DNA of 7,766 nucleotides, from positions 1 through 7,766 of the forward strand of contig DATBWU010000417.1 in NCBI GenBank assembly GCA_036514635.1, read 5' to 3'. The translations under genes were made by a program, and so were the position numbers. The notes beneath the pieces were generated by a model. The model was not told where the DNA came from. It searched no databases and was given only the letters and a program-made list of their open reading frames with translations. Shown piece by piece: positions 1-6,205 of this stretch. The first letter of the stretch is position 1; each line of letters begins with the position of its first letter. The DNA comes from DASSFZ01 sp036514635. Its GTDB lineage: Bacteria > Chloroflexota > Anaerolineae > Fen-1058.

Positions 1-2
1 GT

Positions 3-31
3 TTGCCGCCGCCTCTGAACTTAGGTATAAT
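3..31 (+). promoter_or_regulatory. sigma70-type promoter for the rmd-gmd operon
   Basis: A perfect -10 hexamer TATAAT lies at 26-31. A -35-like TTGCCG lies at 3-8 (four of six matches to TTGACA), and the spacer between them is exactly 17 bp. The predicted transcription start is near 38-40, giving an untranslated leader of about 30 nt before the TTG start at 71. There is no extended -10 TG. The motifs and spacing are read directly; activity is inferred. The window begins two bases before the -35 box, so upstream elements cannot be judged. Confidence 0.65.
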
Positions 32-59
32 ATTTTTGAGAAATTCATCACGTTTAGTC

Positions 60-67
60 GAGGAAGA
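60..67 (+). promoter_or_regulatory. ribosome binding site deciding the TTG start of rmd
   Basis: GAGGAAGA lies a few bases upstream of the TTG at 71, with the GAGG core ending 7 nt before it. The first beta strand and the GxxGxxG loop of the Rossmann fold begin right after this TTG. No ATG or GTG upstream would keep the frame, and a later start would delete the dinucleotide-binding loop. Confidence 0.6.
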
Positions 68-70
68 AGG

Positions 71-1033
71 TTGCGGGCGCTCATTACAGGTGTGGCCGGA
101 TTCGTGGGTGGGCATCTCACGGAGCATTTGAATGCGGCCACCGATTGGGAAGTCTGGGGCAACGTTCGGGACCCCGGGGATATGCGCTTCGTTGTTCCGG
201 GCGTGCGAGCGGTGATCGCCGATCTCCGCAACCCTCAAGCCGCACACGACCTCATCGAACAGATTCAGCCCGACTTTGTTTTTCATCTTGCTGCGCAGGC
301 GTTCGTCCCGCAGTCGTGGGCCGATCCGTGGGATACGTATGAGACGAACCTGCGCTCGCAGATCAATCTCTTCGAGGCGCTGTTGCAGCATCGTCCGTCG
401 GTGCGAGTGCTGGTCATCGGCTCGAACGAGGAGTACGGGCTGGCGGGGGCCGAGAGCCTGTCTGTGCGCGAGGACAGCCCGCTGCGACCGGATAGCCCCT
501 ACGGCGTGAGCAAGATCGCCCAGGATTTCATGGGCTTGCAGTACGCGCTCAGCCGCAACTTGCAGGCGGTGCGGGTGCGCCCGTTCAATCACATCGGCCC
601 GCGCCAGAGCGAGAAGTTCGTCGCATCGTCGTTCGCCCAACAGATCGCGGCCATCGAGGCCGGGCTGGTCCCACCGGTGGTGAAGGTGGGCAACCTGGCC
701 GCGCAACGCGACTTTACCGATGTGCGCGATATGGTGTGTGCGTATCGACTGGCGATCACGCTTGGCGAGGTGGGTGAAGTTTACAACATCGGATCGGGCA
801 AGCCGTGCAGCATACAGCGTGTGCTCGACATCCTGCTCGGGTTCAGTACGCTGCCGATCCGCGTCGAAGTCGATCCCGATCGCCTGAGCCTGCGCCCCAC
901 CGACAATCCTGTCTCGTACTGCGACGCGAGCAAATTCATCGCCCGGACCGGCTGGGCGCCGGCCATCCCGCTCGAGCAGACGCTGCGCGATGTGCTCGAC
1001 GACTGGCGAAAAAGGATACGAGAAACCCCATGA
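71..1033 (+). CDS. rmd: GDP-6-deoxy-D-mannose reductase (NAD-dependent epimerase/dehydratase family)
   Basis: This is a 320-residue extended short-chain dehydrogenase. It probably reduces the 4-keto group of GDP-4-keto-6-deoxy-D-mannose to give GDP-D-rhamnose in the cytoplasm. The GxxGxxG nucleotide-binding loop is at residues 7-13 (GVAGFVG). HLAAQAFVPQSW (72-83) is the typical epimerase segment. Catalytic residues are Ser118 in IGSNEEYG and the Tyr144/Lys148 pair in SPYGVSK. RPFNHIGPRQ (170-179) and GNLAAQRDFTDVRD (207-220) are characteristic of RMD rather than of GDP-fucose synthase. Length is normal for the family. The start is TTG, supported by a purine-rich ribosome site and by the position of the Rossmann loop. 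The stop overlaps the ATG of gmd (ATGA at 1030-1033), so the two are translationally coupled and act in sequence. The exact product (D-rhamnose or another 6-deoxyhexose) is inferred from family and context. Confidence 0.88.
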   Translation: MRALITGVAGFVGGHLTEHLNAATDWEVWGNVRDPGDMRFVVPGVRAVIADLRNPQAAHDLIEQIQPDFVFHLAAQAFVPQSWADPWDTYETNLRSQINLFEALLQHRPSVRVLVIGSNEEYGLAGAESLSVREDSPLRPDSPYGVSKIAQDFMGLQYALSRNLQAVRVRPFNHIGPRQSEKFVASSFAQQIAAIEAGLVPPVVKVGNLAAQRDFTDVRDMVCAYRLAITLGEVGEVYNIGSGKPCSIQRVLDILLGFSTLPIRVEVDPDRLSLRPTDNPVSYCDASKFIARTGWAPAIPLEQTLRDVLDDWRKRIRETP

Positions 1034-2040
1034 GCAAACCCGTTGCGCTGATCACAGGTGTCACAGGCCAGGATGGTTCCTATCTGGCCGAGTTCCTCCT
1101 GGAGAGGGACTACGATGTCGTGGGCATGGTGCGCCGCACCAGCATCATCAACCTGGATCGCATCGAGCACATTCAGGATCGCATCACGCTGGCGCAGGGC
1201 GACCTGCTCGACGAGGCGTCGCTGATCGCCATCTTGCGCGAGTTCAAGCCGAACGAAGTGTACAACCTGGCGGCGATGTCCTTTGTGCCGGCCTCGTGGC
1301 AGCAGCCGGTGTTGACCGGCGAAGCGACCGCGCTCGGCGTCACCCGCATGCTCGACGCGATTCGCCTGGCCGATCCGGCGATTCGGTTCTATCAAGCCAG
1401 CTCGAGCGAAATGTTCGGCAAGGTTCAAGAAGTGCCGCAGACGGAGCGGACGCCGTTCTACCCACGCAGCCCGTACGGCGTGGCTAAGGCGTACGCGCAC
1501 TGGATCACGGTGAACTACCGTGAGTCGTACGGCTTGCACGCGACATCGGGCATCCTGTTCAATCACGGTTCGCCCCGGCGCGGGCTGGAGTTTGTCGAGC
1601 GCAAAATCTCGCACGGCGTCGCGTCGATCAAGCTCGGTCGCCTGGACAAGCTGCACCTGGGTAACCTCGACTCACAGCGCGATCTGGGCTTCGCCGGTGA
1701 TTACGTGCGCGCGATGTGGCTGATGGTGCAGCAAGACGAGGCAAACGACTTCGTCATCGCTACAGGCGAGACGCACTCGATCCGCGAGATGTGCGAAGTG
1801 GCGTTCAAGGCCGTCGAGCTGAACTACGAGGATTACGTCGTCAGCGACCCTCGTTTTTATCGCCCGGCGGAAGTCGATCTGCTGGTCGGTGACGCGAGTA
1901 AAGCCGGTCGTGTGTTGGGCTGGGAGCCGCAAGTGGCTTTCAAAGACTTGCTGGCGATGATGGTCGAGTCCGATCTGAAAGCTATGCGCGATGGAAAACA
2001 CTTCCCGGATGTCACGGAGATCACGCGGGTGAGGCGCTGA
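1030..2040 (+). CDS. gmd: GDP-mannose 4,6-dehydratase
   Basis: This 336-residue cytoplasmic enzyme converts GDP-D-mannose to GDP-4-keto-6-deoxy-D-mannose, the committed step to GDP-D-rhamnose, GDP-L-fucose and related sugars. Residues 10-16 (GVTGQDG) form the NADP-binding loop, and RR at 35-36 lies in the cofactor-binding MVRRTS segment. The catalytic set is Ser125 (usually Thr), Glu127, Tyr149 and Lys153. It aligns with a constant offset of 7 to E. coli Gmd Thr132/Glu134/Tyr156/Lys160 as I remember it. FNHGSPRRG (177-185) is the substrate-binding motif with Gly180 where NHESPRRG is usual. The ATG at 1030 overlaps the rmd stop; a longer in-frame reading from 805 only overlaps rmd and adds no domain. 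A stem-loop at the 3' end may be a terminator. Function is secure at family level. Confidence 0.95.
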   Translation: MSKPVALITGVTGQDGSYLAEFLLERDYDVVGMVRRTSIINLDRIEHIQDRITLAQGDLLDEASLIAILREFKPNEVYNLAAMSFVPASWQQPVLTGEATALGVTRMLDAIRLADPAIRFYQASSSEMFGKVQEVPQTERTPFYPRSPYGVAKAYAHWITVNYRESYGLHATSGILFNHGSPRRGLEFVERKISHGVASIKLGRLDKLHLGNLDSQRDLGFAGDYVRAMWLMVQQDEANDFVIATGETHSIREMCEVAFKAVELNYEDYVVSDPRFYRPAEVDLLVGDASKAGRVLGWEPQVAFKDLLAMMVESDLKAMRDGKHFPDVTEITRVRR

Positions 2041-2067
2041 CTAGACGGAAGCCGGCCTCACCGTTTT
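2028..2067 (+). terminator. possible Rho-independent terminator or attenuator after gmd
   Basis: GGTGAGGC at 2028-2035, inside the last codons of gmd, is perfectly complementary to GCCTCACC at 2055-2062. The loop is 19 nt, and the second arm is followed by G and four T residues (2064-2067). The long loop and short T-run make this a modest terminator. It would separate the rmd-gmd transcript from the following gene pair, for which no clear promoter is visible in the 43-bp gap, so read-through is also possible. Confidence 0.45.
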
Positions 2068-2071
2068 GCAC

Positions 2072-2077
2072 AGGAGG
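2072..2077 (+). promoter_or_regulatory. Shine-Dalgarno fixing the start at 2084
   Basis: A consensus AGGAGG lies 6 nt before the ATG at 2084. A TTG at 2066 is in frame but overlaps this site and has no ribosome site of its own, so 2084 is preferred. Confidence 0.8.
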
Positions 2078-2083
2078 TCGCCG

Positions 2084-3007
2084 ATGAACTACCGGAAAAG
2101 AATCAAACGACTCTTAAGTGTACCCACTTATCGAACGCGCCTGTTTTTCTTTGTGGTGTTGGGCGGCTTGGTGTTTTTTGCCTCGCTCTCGGTGCCAGAC
2201 TCGGTTTTGAAAGATATCCTGCTTCAGTTCGCTGTGGTTTTCATAGCCGTCGGCCTGGTCGATTTCGTGTGGGAATTTTTGGGCGGCACGCAGCTCGAGC
2301 TTCAGATGACACACGACTTCAGCGAGGTCGACTCAAAACTTGATTCGATTCATCGCTCCCTGATCGTCCATTCTGACATCGTTGATCGCAATATCGGCAT
2401 TGAGCGAATCTGGCCCAAACGTGGAGTCTGGGAACACGCTTCGGTCGACGGACTGGCTGTCTGGAAAGATCGCGTTTGCAGGGCTAAGAGTGTGGATATT
2501 GTGAGCAACACGCTTTATACGCGATGGTTTGAGGATCACGGCGATGATACAAGCTTTGCGGCAAGATTCTTTAGAAATGTCGCGCATGGGAGTGTGGCAC
2601 GTATTTTGATTTATGATCCACATGGAGACGCTGTACGCTGGCGCGCGTATCACGAAAAAGGTGTAAAAGGTGAAATGCAGCATGAAATTGAGTCGACGCT
2701 CGTGACCATCGCCCGATACCGAGAGACCCTGGCCGATGCTGCCAGGGGAAATCTGCAAGTGCGTCTCACCACGGAATATTATCATCTTGCCCAGATTATT
2801 CGGGCTGATGACAAAATGCTCATCACGATTTATTTGTCGGGCAAATCAGGCACGCCATGCCCCACGTTTCAGTTGACGGGGCCTGATACTGAGCATTTCC
2901 GGACATATCAGGAACAGATCGAAATCTTGTGGCGGCACGGCCGGGAAGTGGATGACGCCGAGTTCCGCCAGATTTTGGCTCAAGGTCAAATCCAGCTTCG
3001 AGAATAA
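2084..3007 (+). CDS. two-TM membrane protein with degenerate PLD-like (DUF5919-type) cytoplasmic domain
   Basis: This is a 307-residue protein of unknown function. A basic N-terminus (RKRIKR, 4-9) is followed by two hydrophobic segments at about 20-36 and 42-66. A linker with heptad-like hydrophobics follows at about 75-100. A soluble domain occupies about 135-285 and, by the positive-inside rule, should be cytoplasmic. This domain has the pattern of phospholipase D-fold domains seen in DUF5919-type proteins: VDIVSNT strand, a helix, ARILIYDP (172-179), a helical segment, LQVRL (224-228), then QIIRADDKMLITIYLSG (237-253). Where active PLDs carry HxK, this protein has LAQ (235-237). The DDK (242-244) that follows is kept, so catalysis by the HKD mechanism is unlikely and ligand binding or sensing is more plausible. 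The following EEP gene starts 14 nt downstream, so the two are probably co-transcribed and may work together. Base use looks less GC-rich than in gmd. The fold assignment is by eye; the function is not known. Confidence 0.7.
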   Translation: MNYRKRIKRLLSVPTYRTRLFFFVVLGGLVFFASLSVPDSVLKDILLQFAVVFIAVGLVDFVWEFLGGTQLELQMTHDFSEVDSKLDSIHRSLIVHSDIVDRNIGIERIWPKRGVWEHASVDGLAVWKDRVCRAKSVDIVSNTLYTRWFEDHGDDTSFAARFFRNVAHGSVARILIYDPHGDAVRWRAYHEKGVKGEMQHEIESTLVTIARYRETLADAARGNLQVRLTTEYYHLAQIIRADDKMLITIYLSGKSGTPCPTFQLTGPDTEHFRTYQEQIEILWRHGREVDDAEFRQILAQGQIQLRE

Positions 3008-3021
3008 CCGGGAACTGAGTC

Positions 3022-3923
3022 ATGTCGGCGATAGTGGGAGGCGCACGTCTCAGGTTAATGACGTACAACATCGGCGGGGGAAGAAAAGATTCCGGATCGG
3101 CGTTTGACAGCGTAATCAAAGTGATTCAGGAGGTATCGCCGGATATTTTAGTCCTTCAGGAAGCCGCCGAATGGCTCGATGCCGAGCAACGCCTATACAG
3201 TGTAACCCTAGCAGCAGCCGAAGCGCTGGGGTATCGTGCAGCAGATTGCTATTTCGGCCCCACTTTGTCACTGAAGGAGCATTTCCATTAGGGCAAGGGA
3301 TTTTCCAGGACTGGCTCGACTGGAGACACGGTAATGCCATGTTATCGCGCTGGAGTTTCGTTCGATTGGGGAACGCGTCTCTGCCCGGCGAGCCCAGGAA
3401 CGTTCCTTTGTTTCGACCCGTGCAGTATGACGGCACTCGTGACACTGATCCTCGATTTGCAGCGCTCGGCCGCATTAGTGTCGAGACTGTGTCACCCTTC
3501 GTGATCGGCACCCACTTGAGCACGCTGCGCGGCGAACGCGGCGGCCTTGACCGAGAAATACCCGGCAAAGCGAAACAGGCTCAAGAGATGCGACTTCAAC
3601 AATGCCGTCGCCTGCTTGATCTCACGCGTGATCATATTCTGTCTCGCGGCGAGCTTGCATTCCTCTTGGGCGATTTCAATGCGCCGGCCAGCGAACCGTG
3701 CATCGCCGATGCACTGGAGGCCGAAGGCAAGTTCGTCCGCCTCGTCCCGCAGAATGATCATACGCCGACACATCTCTTCAAGATGGGTGAACCGGTCGAT
3801 CATATTTTCGTATACCCGGCTGCCCGATTGGTTGACTTTCGATGTTGGATCATCGAAGATACGCCTCTGGCCCGCCAGGCGTCCGATCATCTGCCTGTAG
3901 TGGCCGTTGTGACGGTCGCGTGA
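3022..3923 (+). pseudogene. endonuclease/exonuclease/phosphatase (EEP) family gene split by a frameshift
   Basis: The first part (3022-3291, 89 residues) has the EEP N-terminal motifs: RLMTYNIGGG with Asn16, and DILVLQEA with metal-binding Glu47. It ends at TAG 3289-3291. The homologous reading continues in another frame from about 3288-3291 to the TGA at 3921-3923 (about 210 residues). That part carries RHGNAMLSRW, the catalytic-His segment GTHLST, GDFNAP (Asp and Asn of the active site), VDHIFV and the C-terminal SDHLPV. Joined, the protein would be about 300 residues, ordinary for the family, with every catalytic motif present. EEP enzymes cleave phosphodiester or phosphomonoester bonds in nucleic acids, lipids or inositol phosphates; the substrate here cannot be told. 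One missing base near 3286-3290 explains the break. No slippery heptamer is seen, so a recent mutation or a sequencing error is likelier than programmed frameshifting. The start ATG has only a weak GGGA site and follows the membrane protein by 14 nt. Confidence 0.78.
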
Positions 3924-3936
3924 TTTAAGGAAGGAC

Positions 3937-5406
3937 ATGGCCCAGACCAGATTGTTTGGCACAGATGGCATTCGCGCCGAGGTAGGCGCTTGGCCTCTCG
4001 TTCCCGATTTTGTAGTTCGATTGGGGTTTGCCGCCGGGCGGATGCTGATGGGCGAGGCGCGCGGCGGCACGCTCGTCGTGGGCCGCGACACGCGCCAATC
4101 GGGGCCGATGCTTCAGAGCGCCCTGACCGCCGGATTGTTGGCGAGCGGCGTATCGGTTATCGATGCCGGTGTCATCACGACGCCGGGAGTCGCCTACCTG
4201 GCGCGTCGATTGGGGGCTGTAGCCGGTGCAGTGATCTCGGCCTCGCACAACCCCGTTCACGAGAACGGCCTCAAATTCTTCGGCGGCGACGGCTTGAAGC
4301 TCCCTCAAGATATGGAAGTCGCCATTGAGCGGTGGCTGCTGGAATCGCCGGAGAAGGAGCCGCAGTACGGGCAATGCGGTCGATCGATCGACGGGCGAGG
4401 GCTGCACGAGTTGTATATCGAGAATCTTCTGGCCGAGCAGCGGGACCTTCAACTCAACCACCTGGCGATAGCGGTCGATTGCGCGAATGGCGCGGCCTCC
4501 TGGTTCGCGCCGGAGTGCCTGGCTCGCCTGGGTGCGCGGGTGATCGCGATTCACGCCTCGCCCACCGGCTTGAATATCAATGACCGATCGGGTTCAGAGT
4601 ATGTCCGGCGACACCCGAACGATCTGGCTCGAGTCGTACGCGACTATGGCGCGCATTTCGGGATGGCATTCGATGGAGACGCGGATCGGGTGGTGTTCGT
4701 CGACGAGCATGGCGGCGTCGTAGACGGCGATCACATGCTGGCGATCCTAGCGAACTACTTCGAGGCGCGCCAGCAACTGGTCGCTCGTTCACTCGTGACG
4801 ACGCACATGCGGAATGAGGGCCTGGTTCGATTCGCCCGGTCGAACCGGTTTCGTGTTTCCGAAACACCCGTGGGCGACAAGTATGTTGTCGAGGTGCTCG
4901 TGAAGCTGAGGTCTGAATCGCCGGATTCCGAGGCGTACGCGCTGGGCGGTGAACAGGCCGGCCACGTCGTGCTGATGGATAACGAGCACACGACGGGCGA
5001 CGGGATACGGACGGCTTTGTTCATGACGCGCGTATTCGTCGAGTCGGGCGCGAGTTCGCTGGCCGACTTGACCCGCGTGATCCAGAAAATGCCTCAAGTG
5101 ATCGCTTCGGCCTACGTCGGTCACGGGCCGCGCCTGGATCGAGCTGCTCTCGATAAGCTTGAGGCTCAGGCTCGGGTCGAGTTCCCCGCGCTCAAGCGAG
5201 TCAATCTGCGCTATTCAGGAACCGAAGCGCAGTTTCGGGCCATGCTGGAGTCCGACGAAGAACTGACCCAGGCTCAACTGGCTCAACTGGCCTGGCGCGT
5301 CTGCCGGAAGGTCCAATCGGTAGCGGGCGCGGATGACGGCTTCATCGAAATCCTGGATTGTGCCCAGGGCGGGCTGCTGATGCCTGAGGACTCGCAGCCG
5401 GTGTGA
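3937..5406 (+). CDS. glmM: GlmM-type phosphoglucosamine mutase (phosphohexomutase family)
   Basis: This 489-residue cytoplasmic alpha-D-phosphohexomutase probably converts glucosamine-6-P to glucosamine-1-P for UDP-GlcNAc synthesis. Landmarks in order are LFGTDGIR (6-13), ISASHNP (100-106) with phosphoserine Ser103, KFFGGDGLKL (113-122), the metal loop DGDADR (246-251; Asp246, Asp248, Asp250), GGEQAGH (337-343) with HTTGDG (351-356), and phosphate-binding RYSGTE (425-430). The GEQ form of the sugar-specificity loop and the TTGDG stretch point to GlmM rather than AlgC-type PMM/PGM, which has GEMSGH. Deviations are Ala14 for the usual Gly after GTDGIR, Ala341 for Ser, Ala431 for the usual Pro after SGTE, and about 40 extra residues over the usual ~445. 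PMM or PGM activity therefore remains possible. AAGGAAGG at 3927-3934 supports the ATG at 3937, 13 nt after the EEP stop, so co-transcription with the pair upstream is likely. A tandem 9-bp duplication at 5271-5288 encodes AQLAQL. Confidence 0.85.
   Translation: MAQTRLFGTDGIRAEVGAWPLVPDFVVRLGFAAGRMLMGEARGGTLVVGRDTRQSGPMLQSALTAGLLASGVSVIDAGVITTPGVAYLARRLGAVAGAVISASHNPVHENGLKFFGGDGLKLPQDMEVAIERWLLESPEKEPQYGQCGRSIDGRGLHELYIENLLAEQRDLQLNHLAIAVDCANGAASWFAPECLARLGARVIAIHASPTGLNINDRSGSEYVRRHPNDLARVVRDYGAHFGMAFDGDADRVVFVDEHGGVVDGDHMLAILANYFEARQQLVARSLVTTHMRNEGLVRFARSNRFRVSETPVGDKYVVEVLVKLRSESPDSEAYALGGEQAGHVVLMDNEHTTGDGIRTALFMTRVFVESGASSLADLTRVIQKMPQVIASAYVGHGPRLDRAALDKLEAQARVEFPALKRVNLRYSGTEAQFRAMLESDEELTQAQLAQLAWRVCRKVQSVAGADDGFIEILDCAQGGLLMPEDSQPV
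5271..5288 (+). repeat. two tandem copies of GGCTCAACT inside glmM
   Basis: GGCTCAACT occurs twice in direct succession (5271-5279, 5280-5288), followed by a third partial GGC. It keeps the frame and encodes AQLAQL in a C-terminal helix of the mutase. It probably arose by replication slippage and has no evident function. Confidence 0.7.
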
Positions 5407-5437
5407 ACCCGGGAGTCTCCCTCGCCGGTGTTGCTCT

Positions 5438-5531
5438 CACCGCCGAGAGCGCAGAGAACGCGGAGATTCTCAGTTCCTCAGCGTTCTCAGCGTGCTCCCC
5501 CTGGCACCGCCGCTGCGCGGCAGCGCAGGGG
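5438..5531. repeat. intergenic periodic inverted repeat plus GC-rich hairpin (REP-like)
   Basis: This repeat lies in the 186-bp gap between glmM and the VOC gene. Arm 5445-5465 pairs with 5477-5497 at 17 of 21 positions around an 11-nt loop. Each arm is itself built of about 9-nt units (GAGAGCGCA then GAGAACGCG; CTCAGCGTT then CTCAGCGTG). A second hairpin follows: CGCTGC (5511-5516), loop GCG, GCAGCG (5520-5525). It is extended by CCCCTG (5498-5503) pairing with CAGGGG (5526-5531) across a 7-nt bulge. CACCGCC occurs at 5438-5444 and again at 5505-5511. There is no T-run, so it is not a classical terminator. The structure resembles dispersed REP-type elements; whether it is repeated elsewhere cannot be seen here. 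Confidence 0.6.
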
Positions 5532-5592
5532 CAGGTGTGCGGTTAAACAGGTCTCGATATGATCGGGGGATTGCTTGAATCTGGAGTCGGCC

Positions 5593-5982
5593 ATGCACAT
5601 CGAACATCTGGGATTGTGGACGAAGAATCTGGAACGGCTCAAGGCGTTTTACGAGACCTATTTTCTGGCGCGGGCCGGCCAGAAATACGTGAATGCTCGC
5701 AAGCAGTTCGAATCGTACTTTCTGGCCTTCCCTTCGGGCGCTCGCCTGGAGTTGATGCAGTCGCCGGCCGTGACGGAATCGCGCCGCGCGGCTGAGGAGC
5801 AAGTCATCGGGTACGCCCACCTGGCTTTTTCTGTAGGATCGGAGGCGCAGGTCGACGCTTTGACCGCCCGGCTTCAGAATGACGGCTATGCCGTCGTCGG
5901 CGAGCCACGCCATACCGGCGATGGCTATTACGAGAGTTGTGTCTTAGACCCCGATGGCAATCGCATAGAGATTACGGTGTAG
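5593..5982 (+). CDS. VOC superfamily protein (glyoxalase/dioxygenase fold)
   Basis: This is a 129-residue single-domain protein of the vicinal oxygen chelate fold, with the two beta-alpha-beta-beta-beta modules expected at this length. The four metal-ligand positions are filled: His5 in MHIEHLGLW, Glu53 in ARLELM, His76 in YAHLAFSV, and Glu126 in NRIEITV. A divalent metal site like that of glyoxalase I is therefore likely. The DPDGNRIEI ending is typical of the family. Members include lactoylglutathione lyases, fosfomycin/bleomycin resistance proteins and epimerases; the substrate here is unknown. The ATG at 5593 follows GGAG (5583-5586) by 6 nt. An in-frame TTG at 5575 lacks such a site. It is separated from glmM by the repeat region and probably has its own transcription, although only a weak TATGAT (5558-5563) is visible. 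Confidence 0.88.
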   Translation: MHIEHLGLWTKNLERLKAFYETYFLARAGQKYVNARKQFESYFLAFPSGARLELMQSPAVTESRRAAEEQVIGYAHLAFSVGSEAQVDALTARLQNDGYAVVGEPRHTGDGYYESCVLDPDGNRIEITV

Positions 5983-6133
5983 GGCAATCGCATTTGGTGA
6001 GAGACGGGCGATGCAACGAATGGGGAACGAACACATGCGGTGCAGTGCTCCCGTAAACGGATGGCGCATTCACGCGGACTTCATCCGTTTATTCGCTGCT
6101 AATTCGTTGCGGCGGTTTGAAATGCAATCGCCC
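5982..6133. repeat. nested three-arm palindromic element (MITE-like or structured RNA)
   Basis: Three pairs of arms are nested in order. The outer pair 5982-5995 / 6120-6133 matches at 12 of 14. The middle pair GCAACGAAT 6013-6021 / 6102-6110 is perfect over 9. The inner pair TAAACGGATG 6054-6063 / 6082-6091 is perfect over 10. The 152-bp element begins on the last base of the VOC stop codon and ends 72 bp before the next start. The nested design fits a short non-autonomous palindromic repeat, or a transcribed structured RNA. No open reading frame of note lies within it, and no T-run follows it. Confidence 0.65.
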
Positions 6134-6194
6134 TGGATCACAGTGTGAGTGCGAGGGCAGGCTTTCGAGATTCCAGCCATCAACACGATTCTGG

Positions 6195-6200
6195 AAGGAG
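6195..6200 (+). promoter_or_regulatory. Shine-Dalgarno of the second phosphohexomutase gene
   Basis: AAGGAG ends 5 nt before the ATG at 6206 and decides that start. CTGGAA (6191-6196), which overlaps its first bases, can pair with TTCCAG at 6171-6176 across a 14-nt loop. This could partly mask the site, but the stem is only 6 bp. Confidence 0.7.
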
Positions 6201-6205
6201 TTGCA

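Noticed and set aside
805..1029. Upstream in-frame extension of gmd
   Set aside because: It would overlap rmd by more than 200 bp and read as low-quality protein. The ATG at 1030 starts just before the Rossmann strand and forms the classic ATGA overlap.
781..1656. Long minus-strand open frame of 291 codons opposite rmd and gmd
   Set aside because: It lies wholly opposite two clear enzymes, is arginine-rich and low-complexity in the manner of antisense frames in GC-rich DNA, and shows no domain or ribosome site.
3171..3287. Independent start at 3171 for the second part of the EEP gene
   Set aside because: The codons before about 3288 in that frame lack EEP homology, while the other frame there encodes the real N-terminal motifs.
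3279..3291. Programmed -1 ribosomal frameshifting in the EEP gene
   Set aside because: No slippery heptamer in the correct phase and no clear downstream stem-loop or pseudoknot was seen.
5535..5563. Promoter for the VOC gene (TATGAT at 5558-5563)
   Set aside because: No acceptable -35 hexamer lies 16-18 bp upstream; TTAAAC at 5543 is too close.
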